In this document: positions 1 through 5,609 of the stretch, one piece after another
Layout of the letters: each line of letters opens with the position of its first letter
Numbering within the stretch: the first letter of the stretch is position 1
Source: Lachnospiraceae bacterium
Lineage (GTDB): Bacteria > Bacillota > Clostridia > Lachnospirales > Lachnospiraceae
DNA length: 5,751 nt
Assembly (NCBI GenBank): GCA_024691145.1
Contig: JAILNW010000247.1
Coordinates: forward strand, 1 to 5,751
Direction of reading: 5' to 3'
Program-made: the position numbers and the translations under genes
The notes under the pieces: generated by a model
Seen by the model: the letters and a program-made list of their open reading frames with translations, nothing else
Database searches by the model: none
Told to the model about the DNA's origin: nothing

Positions 1-393
1 GATGCTTATAATTATCAGAGAAACTTAATTGTAAGATTAATACGTTTTCTAAGTTCTTTATGTATTATTGTACTACTTATGGATGTATTTGTAATTTTTT
101 CTGTTAGCAATATGGAGTACAGATTAAATGCTATGGATATATCATTGCAGAAAGTACTTGGATATAGTTTGTTTGAAAGAAATAAACGCATAATTGTATT
201 TAATGGTATTTCAGATATTGTACTACTGGCTGTGTTGTGTATTGTTGGTGGTGTTATGAAAACATATTCAGCAGGTTTGTGCTTTGTTGTTGGAACGTTG
301 GTGTTATTAATAGAAATGGCTATTATGATTTATAATATTATTAAAATTGAAAATGAGAATGTTTATAAAGTTTTGAAAGGGGGATGCTTATGA
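1..393 (+). CDS. DUF1430-like bacteriocin-associated integral membrane protein, C-terminal part (5' end outside window)
   Basis: The reading frame is open from base 1, so this is the last 130 residues of a longer protein. Three hydrophobic stretches (about residues 13-35, 68-86 and 91-114) look like membrane helices. Between the first two lies a charged segment (about 38-64) with Glu-Tyr-Arg-Leu, then Lys-Val-Leu-Gly-Tyr-Ser and Phe-Glu-Arg. This resembles the cytosolic coupling segment of DUF1430 and FtsX-like ABC permeases, where an 'LGY' motif is typical. The end, Val-Leu-Lys-Gly-Gly, also resembles that family. Its stop codon overlaps the start of an ABC ATPase gene, the arrangement expected for the permease and ATPase of a lactococcin-972-type bacteriocin exporter. 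The family call comes from remembered motifs and gene order. A generic FtsX-type permease is the main alternative. The substrate gene, if any, would lie upstream of the window. Confidence 0.7.
   Translation, partial: DAYNYQRNLIVRLIRFLSSLCIIVLLMDVFVIFSVSNMEYRLNAMDISLQKVLGYSLFERNKRIIVFNGISDIVLLAVLCIVGGVMKTYSAGLCFVVGTLVLLIEMAIMIYNIIKIENENVYKVLKGGCL
376..383 (+). promoter_or_regulatory. Ribosome binding site that decides the ABC ATPase start
   Basis: The G-rich AAAGGGGG lies 6 nt before the ATG at 390. The other in-frame ATG, at 384, directly abuts it and leaves no spacing. The ATG at 390 also forms the usual ATGA overlap with the upstream stop, so 390 is preferred. Confidence 0.7.
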
Positions 394-998
394 TTAATAT
401 TAAAGACATAGATAAATCTTTTGATGAGAAGATTTTGTTTGATAAATATTCTTTGGATATACCAGATAAAAGTTTTGTTATAATTAACGGTGCCAGTGGC
501 TGTGGAAAAACAACTCTTCTGAATATGATTGGTGGACTAGAGAAACCAGATGCAGGAATTATAGAAGTTAACGGAATTGACATTATTAATGTTAGAAACA
601 AAAGATTATATTATAAAGAGACTGTTGGTTTTTTATTTCAAAATTTTGCTTTACTTGAGAATAAAACTGTAAGACAAAACCTTGAAATGATAAAAAAATC
701 AGACAGAACAGAGATTACTATAGAAGAGGCACTTAAGAAGGTTGGACTTAATAAGGAAATAGATAAGAAGGTATATAAACTTTCTGGTGGAGAACAACAA
801 AGGGTTGCTCTTGCAAGACTTATGGTTAAGAAATGTTCTTTAATTCTCGCAGATGAGCCAACGGGTTCCCTTGATGATAAAAACACAAAGATTGTAATGG
901 ATATTCTTCACGAACTAAATGATATGGGGAAAACCATTATTATTGTAACCCACAACAATGATATAGTGGCAAAGGAAAAGTTTGTGGTTAAACTATAG
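390..998 (+). CDS. ABC transporter ATP-binding protein, putative bacteriocin (lactococcin 972-type) exporter
   Basis: This is a 202-residue stand-alone nucleotide-binding domain that powers export through the membrane protein encoded just upstream. All ABC motifs are present in order: Walker A GASGCGKTT (34-42), Q-loop around Gln84 (FLFQNFALLEN), signature LSGGEQQR (131-138), Walker B LILADEP with catalytic Glu156 (151-157), D-loop SLD (160-162) and H-loop His188 (VTHNND). The family resembles the MacB/LolD-like subgroup (Gly-Ser-Leu-Asp after Walker B), to which lactococcin-972 export ATPases belong. The length is usual for a single domain and no key residue is missing. The start at 390 overlaps the permease stop by 4 nt (ATGA), implying translational coupling. 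The ATPase role is secure. The cargo is not shown by the sequence; a peptide bacteriocin is inferred only from the partner's family. Confidence 0.93.
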   Translation: MINIKDIDKSFDEKILFDKYSLDIPDKSFVIINGASGCGKTTLLNMIGGLEKPDAGIIEVNGIDIINVRNKRLYYKETVGFLFQNFALLENKTVRQNLEMIKKSDRTEITIEEALKKVGLNKEIDKKVYKLSGGEQQRVALARLMVKKCSLILADEPTGSLDDKNTKIVMDILHELNDMGKTIIIVTHNNDIVAKEKFVVKL

Positions 999-1023
999 CT
1001 AAAAATTTAGAAAGAGGTAGTTT

Positions 1024-2361
1024 ATGAGAATATTTAAGAGCAGTATAATTTTATCTATGATTTTTGCTACGGCAATATCTTTGGCAGCCTGTGGTGAGAA
1101 AGTTTCTGAAAAGAATAAAGAAGAGGTCAGCGTACATACAGAGATTCCAGATAATAAAGAAAATGATGAGAAACAACAGAATAAGGAAGATTCCTATGAG
1201 CAGACTTTGTTTGATAATAGCAGGGTACATACTGTTAATATAGATATATCCAAGGAAAACTGGGATGATTTATTAGAAAATTATCTCGATAAAACAAAGT
1301 ATGAAGCGGATATAACAATTGATGGTGAGAAGATAAAAAGAGTTTCCTTTTCAACAAAGGGAAATTCCAGTTTGAAGTTTGCAGAAAATAACAGATATAG
1401 TTTTAAAGTTAATTTTGGAAAGTTTGTTGATGGACAGACATATAAGGGACTTGACAAACTTCATCTTAACAATGCATTTGGAGATAGGGCTTACATGAAG
1501 GATTATATAAGCTATGAGATATTTAAGAATACAGGTGTTAAAGCTCCCTTATTTAGTTATGTGTGGCTTACTATAAATGGCAAGGATTATGGCTTGTATA
1601 TAGCAATTGAAGAAATAGGAGAATCATTTCTTAAGAGAACATCTAATGGAGAAGGAAAACTATATAAACCAAAAACGGAGAACATTAATGACCATATAAA
1701 AGGAGAGGACCTTGTATATACAGATGATAATATAGATAGTTATACAGGCATATTCAATCATGATGTAACAGCAGTTACTGAAAAGGATAATTTAACTGTA
1801 ATTAATGATTTAAAGGGATTAGCACAGGGTGATAATCTTAATGACTTTATAGACACAGATGAAGTAATCCGTTACTTTGCAGCACATAATTTTGTTTTAA
1901 ACTATGATAGTTATACTGGAGTAATGATACGAAATTATTATTTGTATTTGAATAATGGAAAACTAAGTATGCTGCCATGGGATTATAACAATAGTTTTGG
2001 TAAGTTAAGTTCTGTTGATAAGGATAATTACACTTCTGGTGAACTTGGGAAAAGCATAACTGAGCCACTTAAGGGCTCAGCAGAACAAATGCGTCCTATG
2101 TGGTCATGGATTGTTTCAGATAAAAAATATAAGGAGCAGTATTATAAAGTGTATGATGAACTTTTAAAAGATTATTTTGAATCAGGAAAATGCTCTAAGG
2201 ACATAGATGATATTTATAAAATGATAAGACCATTCGTGGAGAAAGATCCAACAACAAATGTTACTGCAGAGGAATTTGACAATGCCTGTGATTTGTTAAA
2301 GGACCTTACAACATACAGAGCAAAGGCTATACGCTCACAAATATCAGAAAAAGGGAAATAG
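1024..2361 (+). CDS. CotH kinase family lipoprotein (first tandem copy)
   Basis: This is a 445-residue predicted surface lipoprotein. A signal peptide with lipobox LAAC puts the lipidated cysteine at residue 23. A charged, low-complexity linker (about 24-57) follows, then a CotH-type domain from about residue 58 to the end. Visible family landmarks are STKGNSS (110-116), RYSFKVNFG, the region AHNFVLNYD with His288 and Asp295, and PWDYNNSFG with Asp320. In Bacillus CotH, an atypical protein kinase, two aspartates about this far apart (23 there, 25 here) are required for activity; equating Asp295 and Asp320 with them is my inference. The ribosome binding site AGAGG (1013-1017) is 6 nt before the start. 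Only 25 nt separate it from the ABC ATPase, so co-transcription is likely. It is a close paralogue of the next gene but lacks that gene's insertion. Substrate is unknown; it should act outside the membrane. Confidence 0.85.
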   Translation: MRIFKSSIILSMIFATAISLAACGEKVSEKNKEEVSVHTEIPDNKENDEKQQNKEDSYEQTLFDNSRVHTVNIDISKENWDDLLENYLDKTKYEADITIDGEKIKRVSFSTKGNSSLKFAENNRYSFKVNFGKFVDGQTYKGLDKLHLNNAFGDRAYMKDYISYEIFKNTGVKAPLFSYVWLTINGKDYGLYIAIEEIGESFLKRTSNGEGKLYKPKTENINDHIKGEDLVYTDDNIDSYTGIFNHDVTAVTEKDNLTVINDLKGLAQGDNLNDFIDTDEVIRYFAAHNFVLNYDSYTGVMIRNYYLYLNNGKLSMLPWDYNNSFGKLSSVDKDNYTSGELGKSITEPLKGSAEQMRPMWSWIVSDKKYKEQYYKVYDELLKDYFESGKCSKDIDDIYKMIRPFVEKDPTTNVTAEEFDNACDLLKDLTTYRAKAIRSQISEKGK

Positions 2362-2391
2362 GTGTTCATAAAATACACTAATTAATCATAA

Positions 2392-2421
2392 TTGTTACAC
2401 AATTCTTGAATATAATAGTAT
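2392..2421 (+). promoter_or_regulatory. Weak internal promoter candidate before the second cotH-like gene
   Basis: The 94-nt gap between the two CotH-type genes contains TTGTTA (2392-2397) and a perfect TATAAT (2411-2416), but they are only 13 nt apart. With TTGTTA as the -35 box, an 18-nt spacer would give the poor -10 TAGTAT (2416-2421). Neither reading is convincing, and read-through from the upstream operon is equally possible. No clear terminator is seen in the gap; a short imperfect hairpin just after the first gene's stop lacks a T-run. Confidence 0.3.
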
Positions 2422-2455
2422 TTATAAATACAATTGTTCGTTGTAGGTAGATATT

Positions 2456-4132
2456 ATGTTTAGCAAGGCATTTAAAAGAATAATAAGTGTTACAATGATT
2501 TTTTCTATGATAGTGACCATAACTGCTTGTAGTGATAAAGAAGAAAAGTCTTCTAAAAAGAGTACAAAGAATTCTAAGAATGTGCAGCCCTGTGATTATG
2601 AGCAGTCACTTTTTGATACCAGCAAGGTTCACAATATTGATATTACTTTATCTGATGATGACTGGAGTGATTTAAAGGCTAATCCTTTGAATAAAACAAA
2701 GTATGAAGCTGACATAACAATAGATGGAGAGACTGTTAATAAGGTTTCATTTTCTACTAAAGGTAATACAAGCCTTTCATTTGTGGCCTCATCCGACAGC
2801 GACAGATATAGTTTTAAAGTAAACTTTGGCAAATACGTTGAAGGACAGACTTATCAGGGACTTAATAAACTTAACCTTAATAATATTTACGCAGATGCAA
2901 CATATATGAAAGATTACATTTGTTATCAGATATTCAGGGAAGCATCTGTTAATGCACCATTAGTAAGTTATGTATGGCTTACTGTAAATGGCAATGAACA
3001 GGGATTGTATATAGCGGTTGAGGATATAAGCGAGTCATATCTTAACAGAACAGAAGATGGCGAAGGAGAGCTTTATAAACCTGAGACAGATAATCTCGCT
3101 AATATGAATGAAAAAAAGAATACAAATAATAAAGATAATAATGGCAATAACAATGATAATAATAGAGGAGACTTTAATCCAGGTAATATGCCACAGGGAG
3201 GTTTTCAACCGGGTAATATGCCGGAGATGCCAGAGGGAGGTTTTCAGCCGGGCAATATGCCGGAGATGCCAGAAGGTTTTGATCCAGGCAACATGCCAGA
3301 GAGACCAGAGGGAGATTTTGACCCAGGGGAGATGCCAAATATGCCAGGAGGCGGATTTGGAGGAAATGCCAATGGAGCAGATTTGGCATATAGTGATGAT
3401 AAGATAGAAAGTTATTCAGACATATTTGAAAATGCTGTTACTGACGTAACTGATGAGGATAACAGTCAGGTAATTGCAGCATTAAAGGGACTTTCAGAAG
3501 GAAAAAATCTTGAAGATTATATAGATGTTGATGAGGTAATTAGTTACTTTGTTGCACATAACTTTGTATTAAATTATGATAGTTATACAGGAAACATGCT
3601 TCATAATTATTTTCTTTACCTGAATGATGGAAAACTTTCAATGCTTCCATGGGACTATAATCTTTCATTCGGAGGATTTGAAGCAAATTCAGATACTACA
3701 TCTCTGGTAAATACAGGAATAGATACACCTTTATCTGGTTCATCTGAAGAAAGCAGACCTATGTGGCAGTGGATATCTTCTAATGAAGAATATCTTAATA
3801 AATACCATGAGGTATATAATAAGCTTATAACTGATTACTTTGAATCAGGAAGATTTACAGAAGAGATTGAAGCAGTTTATAACATGATAAAGCCATATGT
3901 TGAAAAAGATTCTACAGCATTTTATAGTGCAGATGAGTTTGAAAAAGCATATGACACATTAAAGAATATTATTTCATTAAGAGCTTCAAGCATAAGAAAG
4001 CAGTTAAATAATGAATTATCAACTAAAACAGATGAGCAGGATAGCAGCCAGAAAGTAGATGTTTCAGCATATAAAGCAAGTGATATGGGAACACATGGCG
4101 GTGGAAAAGGTCAAGATTTTAAGAAGAATTAG
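2456..4132 (+). CDS. CotH kinase family lipoprotein with FxPGNMP repeat insertion (second tandem copy)
   Basis: This 558-residue predicted lipoprotein has lipobox ITAC with the lipidated cysteine at residue 25. It is a clear paralogue of the preceding gene along the whole CotH domain, sharing for example TKYEADITIDGE, RYSFKVNFGK, YMKDYI, SYVWLT, HNFVLNYDSYTG and LSMLPWDYN. The putative catalytic/metal aspartates are Asp375 and Asp400 (PWDYNLSFG), spaced 25 residues apart as in copy one. The main difference is an insertion at about residues 212-307: an Asn/Lys/Asp-rich linker, then five FxPG(N/E)MP repeats and a Gly-rich end. It lies between LYKPE and the block starting ADLAYSDD. Copy two also has a hydrophilic tail (about 520-558) ending in a Gly/His/Lys-rich stretch. 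The start has only a modest ribosome site (GTAGGTAG, 2443-2450). It probably belongs to the same transcription unit and ends at a strong stem-loop. Substrate is unknown. Confidence 0.87.
   Translation: MFSKAFKRIISVTMIFSMIVTITACSDKEEKSSKKSTKNSKNVQPCDYEQSLFDTSKVHNIDITLSDDDWSDLKANPLNKTKYEADITIDGETVNKVSFSTKGNTSLSFVASSDSDRYSFKVNFGKYVEGQTYQGLNKLNLNNIYADATYMKDYICYQIFREASVNAPLVSYVWLTVNGNEQGLYIAVEDISESYLNRTEDGEGELYKPETDNLANMNEKKNTNNKDNNGNNNDNNRGDFNPGNMPQGGFQPGNMPEMPEGGFQPGNMPEMPEGFDPGNMPERPEGDFDPGEMPNMPGGGFGGNANGADLAYSDDKIESYSDIFENAVTDVTDEDNSQVIAALKGLSEGKNLEDYIDVDEVISYFVAHNFVLNYDSYTGNMLHNYFLYLNDGKLSMLPWDYNLSFGGFEANSDTTSLVNTGIDTPLSGSSEESRPMWQWISSNEEYLNKYHEVYNKLITDYFESGRFTEEIEAVYNMIKPYVEKDSTAFYSADEFEKAYDTLKNIISLRASSIRKQLNNELSTKTDEQDSSQKVDVSAYKASDMGTHGGGKGQDFKKN
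3173..3346 (+). repeat. In-frame FxPG(N/E)MP repeat array within the second CotH-like protein
   Basis: Five units start at Phe240, Phe250, Phe263, Phe275 and Phe288 (spacings 10, 13, 12 and 13 residues), separated by MPEG or RPEG linkers. Two 39-bp DNA units (3197-3235 and 3236-3274) are near-identical: they differ at three positions, all synonymous by my reading. The array is richer in G and C than its surroundings. A proline/glycine-rich, flexible surface loop is the likely result. Confidence 0.85.
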
Positions 4133-4135
4133 AAC

Positions 4136-4160
4136 TAACGGAGCCTAACTGGCTCCGTTA
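4136..4160 (+). terminator. Rho-independent terminator of the exporter/CotH block
   Basis: A perfect 10-bp stem (TAACGGAGCC, 4136-4145, with GGCTCCGTTA, 4151-4160) has a 5-nt loop and is followed by AAATTTT. It begins 4 nt after the stop of the second CotH-like gene. The T-run is short (four), but the stem is strong. A minus-strand remnant ends inside the same hairpin, so it may once have served both directions. Confidence 0.85.
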
Positions 4161-4315
4161 AAATTTTCCATTAAGATTTCAAGTTCAACAATCTTTAAAT
4201 CCCGTCCATTTATATTCTCATATGAATCTTTCAGTATAGTTGATTTTTGAAAAACAACAGCTTTATAACATTTATAGGCAGTTGTATTATTCTCAAAACA
4301 CCGATAGTAACAGTA
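4145..4315 (-). pseudogene. Coding-like C-terminal remnant on the minus strand, family unrecognised
   Basis: Read on the minus strand from 4315, this frame gives 56 codons with no start codon near its beginning and a TGA immediately upstream (4316-4318). It ends at a TAG (4145-4147) in the loop/stem of the terminator. The translation has a natural composition (for example FENNTTAYKCYKAVVFQKS and NGRDLKIVELEILMENF), unlike a random AT-rich frame. It looks like the 3' end of a deleted gene. I do not recognise the family. It could still be a chance open frame. Confidence 0.35.
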
Positions 4316-4405
4316 TCAGTCTTTAATATATCTGAATGTAAAGAAAAACTGTTTTTTAAGAAAGAACCTGATTTTGAATACGAACAGCTTTTGGATTTAA
4401 GATAA
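4244..4405 (+). pseudogene. Coding-like C-terminal remnant on the plus strand, family unrecognised
   Basis: A plus-strand frame without a start codon runs from after the TGA at 4241-4243 to the TAA at 4403-4405. Only its last part, from about 4325 (NISECKEKLFFKKEPDFEY and the seven residues after it), looks like real protein. The earlier part overlaps the minus-strand remnant and is probably noise. The best reading is that the remains of two convergent genes meet at about 4316-4330. No function can be given, and the whole frame could be chance. Confidence 0.25.
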
Positions 4406-4499
4406 TAGTTATACTAAAGAGATAAAATGTGGTGTGGTTGAGAAAAATTGTAAAAAAATCAAGTAAATAAATTAACCTAAATTAGATTAAAATAATTAC
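4406..4499. other. AT-rich upstream region of the xre-immA operon, no gene
   Basis: Together with the two remnants this completes a stretch of about 420 nt without an intact gene. Apart from the inverted repeat annotated separately, I see only AT-rich low-complexity sequence, including the small near-palindrome CTAAATTAG at 4477-4485. Confidence 0.6.
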
Positions 4500-4503
4500 T
4501 TGA
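4459..4503. promoter_or_regulatory. Inverted repeat TCAAGTAA / TTACTTGA, possible operator pair
   Basis: TCAAGTAA (4459-4466) and its exact reverse complement TTACTTGA (4496-4503) are 29 nt apart. The second arm overlaps the -35 box of the xre promoter. Paired half-sites over a promoter would suit autoregulation by the Xre protein, but this is an inference, and 8-bp arms in AT-rich DNA can occur by chance. Confidence 0.35.
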
Positions 4504-4530
4504 CAATCATGTAAAATAATGATATATATT
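4500..4530 (+). promoter_or_regulatory. Promoter of the xre-immA operon
   Basis: The -35 box is a perfect TTGACA (4500-4505). The -10 is either TATATA (4523-4528, spacer 17) or TATATT (4525-4530, spacer 19). A short inverted repeat ATCAT / ATGAT (4506-4510, 4519-4523) lies in the spacer, and an ATATATA / TATATAT palindrome (4522-4528, 4530-4536) covers the -10. Either could be part of an operator. Confidence 0.7.
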
Positions 4531-4552
4531 ATATATAAGGAGGTGGATTGAG

Positions 4553-4918
4553 ATGGCTTATACAAAATTTGGTGAATTAATGAGAATATATCGTGTTCAA
4601 AATCACGAAGTTATGGGCGATATTGCTAAGTTACTTGGTGTATCCACTCCATTTTTGTCTGCCGTTGAAAATGGTAGAAAGAATGTTCCTGACGAATGGT
4701 TTGATGTCATTGCACAACATTATAATTTAAATGATAAGCAAATATTTGAATTGAAGAAAGCAGCAGAAAATTCAAGAAATCAAATCAAATTAGGACTTTG
4801 TAATTCGGAAAACTATAAAAGAGAGGTTGCATTGCAATTTGCAAGGTCTTTTGATGGTATTGATGAAGATACAGCTGAGAAGATTATTGAACTTTTAAGG
4901 AGGAGTGGAAATAAGTAA
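4553..4918 (+). CDS. Xre-family helix-turn-helix transcriptional regulator
   Basis: This 121-residue protein has an N-terminal Cro/C1-type helix-turn-helix. The motif covers roughly residues 20-46, with the turn LLGVSTPFLSAVENGR typical of the family and the following conserved Val-Pro. The C-terminal half is mostly helical by composition (about 60-120) and probably serves dimerisation or recognition by the protease. The start is supported by a full Shine-Dalgarno sequence, AAGGAGGTG (4537-4545), and by its own consensus promoter. Its stop overlaps the next start by one base (TAATG), so translation of the peptidase is probably coupled. In ICEBs1-like elements, the Xre repressor partner of ImmA keeps the element silent and is cleaved after DNA damage. 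That the pair works this way here is inferred from gene order. No integrase or phage gene is visible in the window. Confidence 0.9.
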   Translation: MAYTKFGELMRIYRVQNHEVMGDIAKLLGVSTPFLSAVENGRKNVPDEWFDVIAQHYNLNDKQIFELKKAAENSRNQIKLGLCNSENYKREVALQFARSFDGIDEDTAEKIIELLRRSGNK

Positions 4919-5448
4919 TGGATTATATGACGAGACCTCTTAGTAGAATAGCAGTTAGACGATTAAGCAAGCAGGTTCGAACAATTTTTGGATTGAACGA
5001 GTCTGAGCCATTTCCAGTCTTGGATATCCTTGAAAAGATATGTATTATATTTAAAGATACAGATTTTATTGTTGTTGAAGATAATGAGTTACCTTCTGAT
5101 GTATTTGCCTGGTGTTATCAGAGACCAGAATGTGGCTTTGTGATAGAAATTAAGCGGACAGTTTATGATGGAGCTTGTTATAATAAGAATCGTGCTTTTT
5201 TAAGTTTTATATGCCATGAAATATGTCACGTTATATTATTCTATATTGGTTATACACCTGTTTCAACAAGAACTATGTCGAAAAGTGACAGTATTCCGGC
5301 ATATTGTAGCATAGAATGGCAAGCAAAGGCTTTATGCGGAGAATTAATGATTCCTTATGAAGCAACGATAGGAATGGAAGTTAATGAGATAGTGAAAAAA
5401 TATTGGGTTACAGAAGCGTCAGCAATGTACAGAGTGAAACAAGACTAG
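4918..5448 (+). CDS. ImmA/IrrE-family (M78) zinc metallopeptidase
   Basis: This 176-residue protein has the zinc-peptidase motif His-Glu-Ile-Cys-His at 100-104 (FICHEICHVILF): His100 and His104 as zinc ligands and Glu101 as the catalytic base. Glu133, in EWQAKALCGELMIPYE, is the likely third ligand and lies at the usual distance for the M78 family. The C-terminal part (EIVKKYWVTEASAMYR) matches the helical tail in which such proteins carry a 'VS..A..R' pattern. The length looks complete. Its role would be to cut the Xre protein encoded just upstream, relieving repression; this is known for ICEBs1 ImmA and for IrrE, and only inferred here. A good ribosome site (AAGGAGGAG, 4897-4905) lies inside the end of xre, somewhat far from the ATG at 4918. 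An in-frame ATG at 4927 is an alternative start. Confidence 0.9.
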   Translation: MDYMTRPLSRIAVRRLSKQVRTIFGLNESEPFPVLDILEKICIIFKDTDFIVVEDNELPSDVFAWCYQRPECGFVIEIKRTVYDGACYNKNRAFLSFICHEICHVILFYIGYTPVSTRTMSKSDSIPAYCSIEWQAKALCGELMIPYEATIGMEVNEIVKKYWVTEASAMYRVKQD

Positions 5449-5480
5449 TAAAAAATAGTTAGTAAAGGATGGTGATTCCA

Positions 5481-5504
5481 ATGGATTATTATAGAGACAA
5501 ATGA
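5481..5504 (+). CDS. Seven-codon reading frame with strong ribosome binding site (leader peptide or gene remnant)
   Basis: ATG at 5481 begins a frame encoding only MDYYRDK before TGA. Just upstream, AAGGATGGTGAT (5465-5476) is almost the complete anti-16S complement, with one extra T, which is striking for so short a frame. Its stop overlaps a second ATG (ATGA, 5501-5504) that opens an even shorter frame, MKTH. It lies 32 nt after immA and runs into a structured segment. It could be a translated leader, the 5' stump of a lost gene, or chance. No function can be assigned. Confidence 0.3.
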   Translation: MDYYRDK

Positions 5505-5577
5505 AAACACATTGACTAGTTGCTGGTAACAACGAGTCAACGTGTTCGGGGTGTTATGATCTAATCATAACCGAGTA
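5496..5577 (-). ncRNA. Candidate small antisense RNA of about 80 nt
   Basis: The RNA would start near 5576, just downstream of the perfect minus-strand promoter. It would contain a first hairpin, GTTATGAT-TAG-ATCATAAC (8 bp, 5553-5571), and a second, terminator-like hairpin with 17-nt arms (AACACGTTGACTCGTTG at 5546-5530, CAACTAGTCAATGTGTT at 5522-5506) and the loop TTACCAG. The stem runs into GTGTTTTCATTTG, a U-rich tail. On the minus strand one of the two stem mismatches becomes a G-U pair, so the RNA folds better in this direction. It is fully antisense to the region just after immA and to the end of the seven-codon frame. Two stem-loops under a strong constitutive promoter resemble plasmid copy-control counter-transcripts and type I antitoxin RNAs. 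I cannot assign it to a known family, and the exact ends are estimates. Confidence 0.65.
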
Positions 5578-5609
5578 TTTGTATTATATCATACACCCTT
5601 TCATTTGTC
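5496..5609. repeat. 114-nt structured segment closed by a perfect 11-bp inverted repeat
   Basis: GACAAATGAAA (5496-5506) and TTTCATTTGTC (5599-5609) are exact reverse complements. Inside are a hairpin with 17-nt arms (5506-5522 and 5530-5546, 15 of 17 positions complementary, 7-nt loop) and a second hairpin region (5549-5598). The second has two exclusive pairings: GTTATGAT with ATCATAAC (5553-5560, 5564-5571), or GGGTGT(T)ATGAT with ATCATACACCC (5549-5560, 5588-5598, one bulged T). Together these form a three-way-junction layout. The flanks share ATTATA (5488-5493, 5611-5616), too AT-rich to count as a target duplication. Confidence 0.7.

Noticed and set aside
384..389. Earlier ATG (384) as start of the ABC ATPase
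   Set aside because: It directly abuts the G-rich ribosome site with no spacing, whereas the ATG at 390 has 6 nt spacing and the ATGA overlap.
341..886. Minus-strand open frames across the ABC ATPase gene
   Set aside because: They lie antisense to a gene with all ABC motifs and show no ribosome site or recognisable domain.
2362..2380. Short hairpin after the first CotH-like gene as a terminator
   Set aside because: The stem (GTGT with ACAC) is very short and is not followed by a T-run, so transcription probably continues into the second copy.
3173..3346. Repeat array as a CRISPR or non-coding tandem repeat
   Set aside because: The units are in frame, vary by synonymous changes, have no unique spacers and form a consistent peptide motif.
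3108..3407. Plus- and minus-strand open frames across the repeat array
   Set aside because: They are out-of-frame readings of the repetitive insertion in the second CotH-like gene; the in-frame protein is clearly the real one.
5496..5609. Hammerhead-type ribozyme suggested by the three-way junction
   Set aside because: The conserved CUGANGA core element is absent on both strands, so only the general shape is shared.
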